Part shown: in pieces, positions 22,880-33,345 of the stretch
Numbering within the stretch: the first letter of the stretch is position 1
Layout: each line of letters starts with the position of its first letter
Assembly: GCF_958979055.1 (NCBI RefSeq)
Contig: NC_084888.1
Location: forward strand, 34,219,804-34,283,803
Reading direction: 5' to 3'
Origin: Alnus glutinosa
Taxonomy: Eukaryota; Streptophyta; Magnoliopsida; Fagales; Betulaceae
Length of the DNA stretch: 64,000 nt
Program-made: the position numbers and the translations under genes
The notes under the pieces: model-generated
Told to the model about the DNA's origin: nothing
The model's database searches: none
What the model saw: the letters and a program-made list of their open reading frames with translations, nothing else

Positions 22880-23233
22880 TGTAGGGTTTTCAATTGCTTC
22901 AAGTAGTATTACTACTCATAAATTTGTGGCCATTAATTGAAAGGATTTTTCCAATGAGAAAATCAACAGTCCCAGCTTGTAGTAAAATGTTTATTTGACT
23001 TCTCTAAGTTACATACTCCAATGATTTTCCATTGAGAAAATCAACAGTCCCTTGCAGCAAAATGTTTATTCGACTGTTCTGTGTCCCGGAGGTTCATGAA
23101 TCGTGTCTGCAAATGCAGAGGGGTAGCAAAAGAAGTCCCTTCGCTTCCAAGAGTGAACACTATAAAAACGGTAACAGGCAATAGATGTCACTTACTGGAG
23201 GACTCAATCATCTTTAGCATTTACATACCTAAA
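22880..23233 (+). promoter_or_regulatory. Promoter region of DUF674 gene 2
   Basis: This region is homologous to 27145-27508 upstream of gene 3 (shared GGCCATTAATTGAAAGGATT and ATCAACAGTCCCTTGCAGC). Inside it a block of about 80 bp containing GAGAAAATCAACAGTCCC occurs twice (about 22955 and 23033), so the promoter itself carries a tandem duplication. A TATAAAA at 23161-23167 lies 67 bp before the start codon. Confidence 0.65.
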
Positions 23234-24605
23234 ATGGCATCAACAAAAGTAACCCTGAAGCTTTTGATAGACAAAAAGGGCCATCGAGTTCTCTTTGCTG
23301 AAGCAGACAAGAAATTTGTTGATTTCCTCTTCAGCATTTTCACTCTGCCTGTCGGAACTGTCACCATGCTCTTACAGAAGCAAAACATGTCAGGCTGCTT
23401 GCATAGCCTGTACAAGAGCATTGAGAATCTGAGTGATATTTACATTCAGCCAGACCAAGACAAAGAGTGTCTGCTAAAACCAAAAGTAGCCATTTCTGGT
23501 GCTGAAGTCCCTCTCCTCTTGCCAAGCGTTGAGCAGTCAAATACATCCAAGACATTGTATAGGTGTGGAAGCCACTACGGCTACGTGTCTCATGACTGGA
23601 GAGCAATTTGTCCTGCGTGCAAGAGTTCAATGAACACCGAGTTAAATTACGTTGACCCACCAAGGGATACCAAGGCATCGTCCTCTACTGAGGGAGGTTA
23701 CGTGAAAGGGGTGATTACTTACATGGTGATGGATGATCTTGACGTGAAGCCCATGTCAACCATCTCTTCTATCACTCTACTTACCAAGTTTAACGTGAGG
23801 GACCTTGGTACTATTGAGGAGAAGGTGGTGGATTTAGGCGTTGATGAGGTATATCAGTCATCCCTTTCTTTCTATGCTTAATTTAGTACTTACTGCTTTT
23901 TAATATGCCTCGTTTTTTATTTTTGTTCAACATTGAACAATAAATCCGTTCAATTTCAGGCTTTACTAGGCTGGAAAAGCTGTTCCTTTTTGAATAGCAG
24001 ATATCACCTGAAAACATGGCATTAGGCTCTTGCTTATTAAATCTATAATAAGAAGTACTTGGCGAGTACACAGATAATTTGGAATTGTGAAATATCCAAG
24101 TTGGTCCTCCAGCATCAATGTTCCATGCACTTTAACTGTCTAACTTCTCGTTAATAGCTTATTAATTAATTTTAGTGCGAACATTTGATTTATGTATCAT
24201 CATATAACAACATAGACTGATATTGTATTTTTCTCACGTCTAAGAGACAGAAAAGGATCAGGTAAAAAGGCAGAAATAACAAAAAGTAAACTCTAAAGCA
24301 AGCTATCATTATCTAAGATGTTTAAGTCGATCGACTATTAATTTGGGCCGTGTGTTTTTTCTTTTTTGTTTTTTCTGAGCGTACTTTCTGCGGTTGTTTG
24401 AATAAATTTTGTGTTCACTGAAAGTAGAAAATAGTTGATTGTGGGCCTTTTAATTTGTGGTATTTAATTATCACCCATGGTGACTATTTTGTTCCATTGT
24501 GTTTTTTAATTTGTTTGTTAGGTTCTGAGTTTGCTCGAGGCTTCTTTGCGATCGAAGACGGTTCTGACCGATGTCTTCCTTCGAAACAGTACTGACAAGG
24601 AGTAA
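23234..24605 (+). CDS. DUF674 family protein, gene 2 (two exons)
   Basis: Function is unknown. Exon 1 is 23234-23848 (205 codons, GT donor) and exon 2 is 24522-24605 (27 codons plus TAA), total 232 aa. I chose the ATG at 23234 because MASTKVTLKLLIDKKGHRVL aligns with the starts of its paralogs; the open frame extends upstream only through non-ATG codons into the promoter. Exon 2 carries the conserved LLEASLRSKTVLTDVFL motif. The zinc-ribbon-like site at about residue 105 has lost one Cys (YRCGSHYG where gene 3 has YRCGHCFE) but keeps CPAC. With a 673 bp intron this is the most compact copy and looks intact. Confidence 0.88.
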
Positions 24606-24924
24606 TTCAGGATGTGGGCATAAAGAGCCAAATAAAGGGCATTGTTTCTTCTTGTTTGTGTTTTAATTTTAAGGTGCAAGAACTCTGGTATATTTGGTAT
24701 TATGGTGCTTTTGTGATTGTACCCATGTTTGTCATGGTCTGTTTTATGAACTCGTACCTTTTATGTTAATCAAATCTGGTTTGCTAGTTTTTATTTGTTT
24801 CATGTTAATTAATAACTAAACTTCTCCAAATTATGACCAAACTATATATTGCTAATTATATATAACAATTGGGATCACTTAATTTAATATCTGACTCATT
24901 TAAGTGTTGATCAATTGCATGCGC

Positions 24925-25050
24925 ATTACAAAAATACTGCCATTTGGTGTCGTTTGTTAAATGATGCCTAATTGCGCTCCTTCAAACGACACTAATTATT
25001 TTGTGTCGTTTATCCAAAAAGCGACATTAATTAATGTCATAGATTGCATG
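24925..25050. repeat. Possible CACTA-type terminal fragment
   Basis: ATTACAAAAATACTGCC is followed by repeated GTGTCGTTT and its complement AAACGACAC in both orientations. Such subterminal repeats next to a CACTACAAAAA-like end are typical of CACTA elements. The CACTA terminus itself is degenerate (GCATTACA), so this is tentative. Confidence 0.35.
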
Positions 25051-25299
25051 CATTATTCAGATTCTAAATTAGATATGGATATACAAAAATGAGATATATT
25101 GTAGCCTGGTAGGTTTGATTGTTGTTCTTTAATTTAGAAACTATTTTTCTTAATAAAATAAATAAATAAATACATAATTCAAAGTTAAATATTACATATT
25201 TTTTGTGGTGGTCGGCCACCAATAATAATGCATGTTACGTAATTTCTTCAATTTTAATTTGCTCTTTTTTAAACTATTTTTGTTTGATATGAATAAAAT

Positions 25300-26440
25300 A
25301 ATATTTCGGGCAGAGGCCACTAGTGTTGGAACCTTGATTTCTAGATGCAAGAACCGTGGTAGGATTATTTATCCATAAAATTATCCGTGGGATTTCGATC
25401 GATATATTTTTGTTAATTGCAATCATGTTTCTCATTTCCTTTACCCTGGAGAAATGTAATCTTCAATGTCATTGTAGAACTTGGTGTCGCATTGCCTTTT
25501 TAAATATTAATTTTAATTAATTTATTTGTGAATCTGCGCTGGTATTTTATCAAATTCGGCAATCAATTTATTATAACTGAGTAAAGACGTGGCCGTATAC
25601 AAATTTTTCTTTTTCTCGCGCGTTTATTATTCTTTCAACGGAGGATCTCATTGAGAAGAAAGAAATTCAGTGTGTATTTCCTACATATCGTTTCTTATAT
25701 TTTGGAATGTAATGGTTCAATTTGTGTTGTAAGCTGGTTTTTTTATGTAGTTTTAGGGATTGGTTGGAGTGAAATGATGAAATGTTTGTGGAATTGCAAT
25801 CGGATTGATATATAAATTGGATGAACTGAGATGAGAATTATAAGAATAGATGAATGAATTTGGTAAAGGATCGGAGTTGGCTTGTTTTGAGGTAATCAAT
25901 CTTCAAGAAAATAGCTAGGGAGAAGATTATTGAATTTTAATAGGTTCTTTTTGCCTAGTATCTCTCTTGCTTTTGCTATTATCCTCCCTGCGAGTTCCCT
26001 TAATTATTATTTTTTTTTCAATTTATAAAACTAAACCATTTTTTACTTCCCTATTTAAATGCAGTATTCCACAATAGCTTTATATATCATTTTTTATACC
26101 ATTTAATTTTAAAAAAAATTAAATAGTTAGGAAAAGAAAGAGGAAAAAGAAATCATTTAAATATTATTTCAAATAAATATTAGAGAAATGAGAGTGTTTT
26201 TATATTAAAATAATGTTAAGGACCACTTTTGCATCCATACATATGGGGGTACGTACAACTTTTAGTTCACTTGGTATTTTTTTAGTTTAGTAAACAACAA
26301 AAAAAATTTATTCAATAGGTTTTTTAAGAATTTTCCGTACATGTAAGAAATAAAATAAGATTTAGGCAAGCTGTTGTTAGTGATTTTGACAAACTTACAA
26401 TTAAACTCCCCTCTTAAAATTGGACCAACAGAATTACAAG
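25300..26440 (+). pseudogene. Truncated duplicate of the DUF674 gene 3 3' end
   Basis: 25307-25510 matches 28878-29045 in gene 3 exon 2, starting abruptly at TTCGGGCAGAG; the rest of the exon is missing. The frame would stop soon after ISRCKNRGRIIYP. Downstream, 25750-25975 matches about 30030-30225 (GGATGAACTGAGA, TGAATGAATT, TTGTTTTGAGGT), so the copied block includes 3' flanking DNA. This is the 3' remnant of another tandem gene copy. Confidence 0.7.
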
Positions 26441-26467
26441 AAGGAATTATTTGACTAACAGAATTCT

Positions 26468-26500
26468 TCGATCTCCTCTTGCCAAGATTTGAGCAGTCGC
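26468..26500 (+). pseudogene. Tiny DUF674 exon 1 fragment
   Basis: GATCTCCTCTTGCCAAG then TTGAGCAGTC matches gene 3 exon 1 (about 27789-27818) with few changes. It is isolated, surrounded by non-coding DNA, and marks a further lost copy of the family. Confidence 0.6.
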
Positions 26501-27508
26501 ATGTTGTGGCAATACTTCAGCATGAGTAATTAATACTATAAAGAATATAATACATGTATTCATCCAGTCTTCTTAAAATTGATATAATTTTTAAAATTAT
26601 CATTAGATCTGTGATAAATTATTATTAAATTTTGATTTAGTTATGTTTTTAAAAATTAAAATTTGACTAAAAAAAAAATACATGAATCCTCTTTAATTAT
26701 AGCAGTACTCATATTGGTGCAAGAAACTTCATGCCGGCCGCAAGTATTCCACCAATTTAAGTTCCAAAAAATTGCTATTTATTCTTTAGTACGGGAAAAT
26801 CACATATATACCTTTTTTAAACATAAATTTTTTCAACCTGAACTATAATGGAGAAATTTTCTTTTACCCAAATATAGAGAAGATTAATTTATGTCTATTG
26901 AATCCACGTCTTTGGAGGTGTCAACTGTCCAGAAGAGGATGAGAAATTTCACTCAAAACCGATTTAGAGAATTTGTGGAAGAAATATATTTTTCATGTTA
27001 TGTAGAAACTCCTCCGATGCTATTAAAATTTATAAGAATATGTTATAAAATTTCTCCGAGTACTCAATTTTATGAATATATATCTCTGCCCGGATTCAAT
27101 ACGCTCCTCGAAACAATTGCTTTACAAACTCCAATCGGCAATTCATTTGCTTCAAGTAGTTATTACTAATTTACTAGTCTTAAATCTCTCATTAATGTGT
27201 ACGTGGCCATTAATTGAAAGGATTTTTCCGTTGGGAAAATCAACGGACCCTTGCAGCTAAATGCATGTTTATTTGACTTTTCCAAGTCACAAACTCCAAT
27301 GAATTTCCATCGAGAAAATCAACAGTCCCTTGCAGCAAAATGCTTTTTTGACCTTTCCCAGCCCCGAAGGCTCATAAATCTTAACTGCAAATGCAAAAGG
27401 GTTGGCTAAAGACTATAAGAGGGGGCTACAGCCAACTGAGATAAGCCAATAGAGGGCACTTACAGGACAGAATCCCTTGGAAGATTCACAATCATCAACA
27501 TACCTAAC

Positions 27509-29104
27509 ATGGCAGATACGAAGGTAACCCTGAAGCTTTTGATTGACAAAAAGAGCCAACAGGTGCTCTTTGCTGAAGCAGAAAAAAAATTTGTTGATTT
27601 TCTCTTTAGCATTTTCACTCTGCCGGTCGGAACAGTCACGAGGCTCTTACAGAAGCAAAACATGGCAGGCTGCTTGCATAGCCTGTACGAGAGCATAGAG
27701 AATCTGAATGATATTTACATTGAGGCAGGCCAAGTCAAAGGCTTTCTCCTAAACCCAAAAGTAGCCATTTCTGGAGCCACAGTACTCCCTGATCTCCTCT
27801 TGCCAAGCGTTGAGCAGTCATACACAGCCAGGAAAATTTATAGGTGTGGCCACTGCTTTGAGTACGTTGCGCATGACCGGGGATCAATTTGTCCTTCGTG
27901 CGCCAAATCAATGACCAGCGAGTTAATTTACGTAGACCCTCCAAGCTTAGTGAAGTCATATACAAGAAGTAGATTTTATAGGTGTGCCAAAAACCGCTGT
28001 AAGCACGTGGCTATTAACGGGACAACAATTTGTCCTTCGTGCGGGAATCCAATGCCCTACGAGCAAAGTTACGTACACCCGCCAAGGAATATCAAGGCAT
28101 CCTCCTCTAGTGAGGGAGGTTACGTGAAAGGGGTGATCACTTACATGGTGATGGATAATCTGGAGGTGAAGCCCATGTCAACCATCTCTTCTATCACTTT
28201 ACTTACCAAGTTAAATGTCAAGGACGTAAGGGCTGTTGAGGAGAAGGTGGTCGATTTCGGCATGGATGAGGTACAGGCTACATCAGTTATCCCTTTCAAT
28301 TCTTTCTGTGCATGCATTACAACTATATATCAAATTCTCCATTTACTTCCTATTAACGTACGACGTATGCATCTTTTGCTGCCATTGAAGAATAAACTCC
28401 CTCGTTTTGTTAAGGTCTAATTTGTTTTCTTTTTTGGAAGGAATTTGGGAGAATGTAAGAGCATATATCACTTCAAAAAATGAGCAGAGGCCACTTTTTA
28501 AACATTGGCTGGAAGGGTGTCAGAATTTTTAAAAATACTTTTCGTTATTTTTTAGTAAAACAAGAAAAGAATTGCAAAGATTGAAAGTTGGTCAGGATTT
28601 AATGGAAATTGTAAACCTGGATCTTTGTTTTAAAAAAAAAAAACTGTTGCTGCTGATATATGTTTATAATTTTTGTACTCGTTTTAATGAAATTTTTAGA
28701 CTTAATTTATACCACAAAGTCCTTGTAGTGCTTTCATTCACAAAGTCCGTGCTGTTCTTCTCGTTCAATATAATTAATAAATAACTATTTCTCTCCTTTA
28801 TCTCGCTTGTTTATAGGCTGTAAAATTGCTCAAGTCTTCTCTGAATTCAAAGACTGTCTTGACTGATGTCTTCCTTCGGGCAGAGACCACTGGAACTGAG
28901 ACTTTGATTTCTAGGTGCAAGAACTGTGTAGGATTAATATTTATCCGTGGGATTTCTATTTTTGTTGCAATCATGTGTCGCATTTTTTTTATCCTGGAGA
29001 ACTGTAAACTTCAATGTCGTTATTGTAGAACATGCTGTGGCAATATATACATGCACAGCAAGCATCACAACTGGAATTTAAAGGCGTTGCCTAAGTGTAG
29101 CTGA
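27509..29104 (+). CDS. DUF674 family protein, gene 3, with duplicated zinc ribbon and long C-terminus
   Basis: Function is unknown. Exon 1 is 27509-28270 (254 codons) and exon 2 is 28817-29104 (95 aa plus TGA), total 349 aa if unspliced further. The N-terminus and exon 2 motif (LLKSSLNSKTVLTDVFL) match genes 1 and 2. Two differences stand out. The zinc-ribbon-like unit occurs twice in tandem: first YRCGHCFEYV...CPSC, then YRCAKNRCKHV...CPSC, each followed by a YVDPP/YVHPP motif, where the paralogs have one. The exon 2 frame stays open about 70 codons past the usual end, giving a hydrophobic and Cys-rich tail; this may be readthrough of old 3' UTR rather than selected sequence. A TATAAGA at 27414-27420 is a possible TATA box. 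Confidence 0.8.
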
Positions 29105-29293
29105 AGTTGGAATAAGTGAAGGATGAAGGAAGCGCTCTATTTGGAAAGGAATAGAATTTTCTTCATTTAATATGAAATCAATACTATTTATTTTATGGTT
29201 ACAATTTAAAGTTGATGTATTTAATAATTTACATGATTTCACATTATTTAAATTTTTGAAAAACGTGCTAACATTGACTTTATATATAAAGTT

Positions 29294-29590
29294 GAACATC
29301 CCTAGTACCGAACTCTCCATTTAAAAATTCTCAACAAAATTTGATGAAAAAATTCATTTCAATAAACATTTCATAATTTCTCTATTTTGTCTTTTGTTAT
29401 AATTTCATCTCTCCTAATTTGTTAGTCGTGGTTGCTTAAAACTAATAAAAAATTAATATTTAGTTGAAATAGAAAAAATATTTGGAGAGTTTGGTGTATG
29501 AAGTTTGTTAAAAGTGATAGATAAAATAACAAAAAATAGATTGTTTAACTAAAATTTAGAGAAAATTTGAAGAGCTCACTAAAATACTCT
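29294..29590. mobile_element. MITE of the GAGCATCCCTAGTGAG family, third copy
   Basis: It starts GAACATCCCTAGTACCGAACTC and ends GAGCTCACTAAAATACTCT. The interior matches 8042-8373 in order (CTCAACAAAATTTGATG, GTTGCTTAAAACTAATAAAAAATTAAT, TTTGGAGAGTTTGGTGTA). No gene fragment is carried. Confidence 0.7.
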
Positions 29591-31200
29591 TAGATGCACC
29601 AATTTTAAATTCAGATATTTCATTTGAAATGGATAATAACCATAATGGAAAGGATATTCTTGTTCCGTTTTGGAAGGCATGATGGGTTGGGAAATTAATT
29701 TTGTAATATTCAGTAATTTATTTGTCAAATCTTCTCTCTCTATGCTGTCAACCACTGTAGGAAATTAACTTCTTGATGTTTTTATGTATAATTTTGTAGT
29801 TCAATTTTGTGGGTTTGGGTTTGAAATTGTGTCTACTCGGTGAAGGCTATAGTGTTTTGGTGTTTGGTTATCAATTAGTCATGTTCACCACATGTTTGTG
29901 AAATTGCGCATACGGGAGAAATTAGGTTATCAATTTAATTGTATTGATCGAAAAGAAAGAAATTGAGTGGGAGTTGGAATGTAATAGTTGAATTTGTTCG
30001 ATTTGTAAGGTTTTTATGCAATTTGAGTGCTGGGTTGTAGTGAAATGATCAAATTTATGTACAACTTCATTCAGATTGATGTAAATGGAATGAACTGAGA
30101 GATGGGAGTTATAAGATTGATGAATGAATTAGGTAAAGGAGTTGACCTGTTTTGAGGTTGTAAACCTCCAAGAAAATTGAGAGAATAATATTGAATTTTA
30201 ATAGGGTACTCTCTGCTTAGTTTTTCATTTCGTTCCTCCTGTATTTATACAAAGCAATGAAGTGGGTTAGTTAACTCCCTTACAAACTTAGGGCTAAACC
30301 CATGTTGACAATTGGACTAACAGAATTATATGATTAACCCAATTAACAGATTTTTATTTTTATTTTTTTTGATACGACAGAAAACCATGGTAAAATAGAT
30401 AACATTTTCAGTTGGCTAGAAAAATCTTCTTTAATTCCTTGAAATAGTTCCTTTTTTTAAAAAAAGAAAAGAAAAAAAAAGGTTAAACAATTTTCTAAGT
30501 TTAAGCTTTTGTTATTACACGCACTCTCTCGAAATTCATTCTCCGCTACCATGAGAATTCGTCGCTGGTAGCTAGCCACCACCAGTGGAGTTTGCCAAAA
30601 TTCATTGGAAGTCGTAGGCTGGTTCGGTGCTAGAGGTTGCTAACCATTTTTTGCCATTGAGGATATTTCGTACGAGCCAAACGTTAAAAAAATATTTTCA
30701 TAATAAAAATTTTACATCGAAACAAACATATCGTCTTTATTTCCTTAATCTTCTATACAAACACGCTTTCTTTTTTTAAGCGTTGAAAACATAAAAGAAA
30801 ATATATTCATCTTATTTCTTATACAAATAGGACTACTAAAATTATAAAAGAACACAAAAATGATAAAAGAGAAGGAAAAAAAAATCAATTAGACAATATT
30901 AGGCAACAAAATTGAGATGTACTGTTGTCATATAAAAAAGAAAAGAATACAATTAATAAATACTGTAAATATCAATTTCCACATTTGTTTTATTTTAAAA
31001 AATCGAACCCATTATTTACTATTATTTTTCTTTTATTTTGGTCTAGAAAAGAAAAGTAAAGTCTGTAGCACTTCCGTGGGCTTCAAAATAGGCACAAAAG
31101 TGTGAAACCTACCGAACAAGCCCAAGTGTGTTGGTATATTCAGAGCCCAGCCCTTAATGTTGGCTAGGGCTCCATGTTCGATCCGAAAGGAAACAAGGTT
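29591..31200. other. Intergenic between DUF674 gene 3 and RPL23A
   Basis: Contains the 3' flank duplicated at 25.7-26.4 kb (29820-30360) and AT-rich sequence. A short run around 30530-30660 is GC-richer without an ORF I trust. No gene seen. Confidence 0.6.
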
Positions 31201-31220
31201 ATATCAGTAATTCAGCTATG

Positions 31221-31260
31221 TATATAAAGCAGCGTTCATCTTCTCCAGTTGAAAACCCTA
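31221..31260 (+). promoter_or_regulatory. RPL23A core promoter: TATA box and telo-box
   Basis: TATATAAA at 31221-31228 is followed by AAACCCTA at 31253-31260. The telo-box AAACCCTA is a known element of plant ribosomal protein gene promoters and leaders. The coding start lies about 300 bp downstream, leaving room for a 5' UTR intron that I could not fix. Confidence 0.6.
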
Positions 31261-31564
31261 CTCTACGGCTGCGCAGCCCTCTTTGTCTTTCACTCAGGTT
31301 ACGACCCCTTTCTGTATTTCTCTCTAAAAACCCATTTCAGTGTGTTGCTACTTCCATTTTTCTGTGCTAAATCAGTCTTCAAAATCACTCTTTCAAGAAA
31401 AAATAGAAAGTTTTGCTCAGAACTTCAGCAAAGAGCTTAGTTTTGGCATCTAGATCTGAAAATTATCATGGGTATTTGATATTCTTATAAGTTAACGCTT
31501 TTTAATGCTGTAATTTGTTTGTTTAGGTAAGGAAGAGCATTGGGTAGAGTTTCTTCATTGTGCA

Positions 31565-31592
31565 ATGGCCCCTAAAGGTACATTTTTTCCTC

Positions 31593-31690
<98 letters not shown>

Positions 31691-33345
31691 ATCTTTCCAT
31701 TGTTGAGTTATGTATGTGTTGCTGGGTTTCTAATGTGGATGAGATTCAAGTTGTGGGATTTTGTTTTTCACCATTATAAAAATTACGTTTATGTTATGTT
31801 GGACCTTGTGTTCGTCTTAGCTATGATTCTATGAATGTGTTCAGTATTGGAGTTTTTTTGGGGTTAAAAATGCGTATAAGGACCACCCGAGTGCATATAG
31901 GTGTGTGTTTGTCGTCGTCAATCATGCCCACAAGTCCATACGATATGTTATTGACATATAGCATAATTTGTATGCTTTCTCTGTAAAATTGGTGCGGTGC
32001 TTAATGATTTCCTGTTATATTTGAATTTTATTTATTTATTGGAGTTGGAGAAAAAGAACGGATATCCTTGTTACGTTATGCATTTTGGAGTTGGGGGTTC
32101 TTGTTACAGTTAACTGTTAGCTGGTATCCTTTTATCTGTCTGCCATATGTTGAGGAAGCTGAAACTCTGAAGATGTGTAGAAGTCTCATGATGTTGGTGT
32201 GCTCTTTTTGTTTGAGATCCTTTTTGCTTGTTTGATTTTTACGACAGTTAAACAACAGATATTGAAAAGTAGTTTATATGTAGGGATTCTTGTTCTATGT
32301 TTTTTTTTGTATTAATTTGTTACATATATCTCTGTGTTATTGATTAATGAAGCCCAATTCATGGCATAGCAACAACAAAACCAGAACCGACACAATTAAT
32401 TCTATGTTTTTTTTATGTTGTTGGTTTTTGCTGCTATTGTGATATAGCTGGCTCTGGTTGTATAGTTGTTTCTTTGTTCACTTTTTGATGTTTCGTAGTT
32501 GTTAATAATATTGCTTACTTATTCATCAAAAAAATTCATGGCATAGCACTCGCCATGTTCCCCTACTTCAGGCATAATATGCTACCTAACATGTATATCT
32601 GTTTCTGCTTACATGTTGTACTTCTGGTTTAATGCTGTATATTTTTGCAGGTGATGTTACGAAAAAGGCTGATCCAAAGGCTCAGGCCTTGAAGGCTGCC
32701 AAGGCTGTGAAATCAGGTCCAGTCTTCAAGAAGAAAGCTAAGAAGATCAGGACATCAGTCACATTCCATCGACCAAGGACATTAAAGAAGGACAGGAACC
32801 CCAAATATCCTCGCATCAGTGCTACACCAAGAAACAAGTTGGACCATTACCAGATTCTCAAGTATCCACTGACTACTGAGTCTGCAATGAAAAAGATCGA
32901 GGACAACAACACCCTCGTTTTCATTGTTGACATCCGTGCTGACAAGAAAAAGGTCAAAGATGCTGTGAAGAAGATGTATGACATTCAGGCCAAGAAAGTG
33001 AACACTTTGATCAGGTAAATTTCATTCTTCGACACATTCTTTTGTTGTTTATATATAAGGGATGTAGTGGAGGGCTATGCAACATAGTAAACCAACCACT
33101 CATAATTATGCTGTAGAACGTAGAATTTAAAGGTCTAAGATTCATAGCTTGTCCATTTGCACCACTGCTTGTTCTTAAAAGCTCTGCTGTTCATGTGAGA
33201 TTAGAAAAACTAGACACTTTTGTATATGCATGTACCAACCTTATAATTTTTGTGATACAGGCCTGATGGAACTAAGAAGGCATACGTTAGGTTGACACCA
33301 GACTATGATGCCTTGGACGTGGCAAACAAGATTGGTATCATCTAA
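31565..33345 (+). CDS. RPL23A: 60S ribosomal protein L23a (uL23)
   Basis: Structural protein of the cytosolic large ribosomal subunit; uL23 binds 25S rRNA near the exit tunnel and is a docking point for nascent-chain factors. The exons are 31565-31577 (four codons and one base), 32651-33014 and 33261-33345, total 153 aa, closing exactly in frame. The lysine-rich N-terminus ([19 protein letters not shown]) and the highly conserved core ([40 protein letters not shown]) end with [10 protein letters not shown], as in plant L23a. Intron 1 (1073 bp) carries a long (TA)n microsatellite. The short first exon and intron 1 position follow from the reading frame. Telo-box and TATA upstream suit a growth-linked housekeeping gene. 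Confidence 0.97.
31597..31687. repeat. (TA)n microsatellite in RPL23A intron 1
   Basis: About 45 uninterrupted TA units, starting only 20 bp after the exon 1 splice donor. It generates a meaningless repeated Tyr-Ile reading frame. Confidence 0.97.

Noticed and set aside
23081-23233. N-terminal extension of DUF674 gene 2 from 23081
   Set aside because: The upstream part starts at a non-ATG codon and lies in promoter sequence homologous to that of gene 3. The paralogs begin at the ATG equivalent to 23234.
25208-25220. GGTGGTCGGCCACC as another GC-rich core element
   Set aside because: Only one short palindrome with no inverted arms around it; too little to call.
31565-31834. ORF with a long Tyr-Ile repeat
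   Set aside because: Its first codons are RPL23A exon 1; the rest is the (TA)n intron microsatellite read through. The ORF at 58974-59159 has the same cause.
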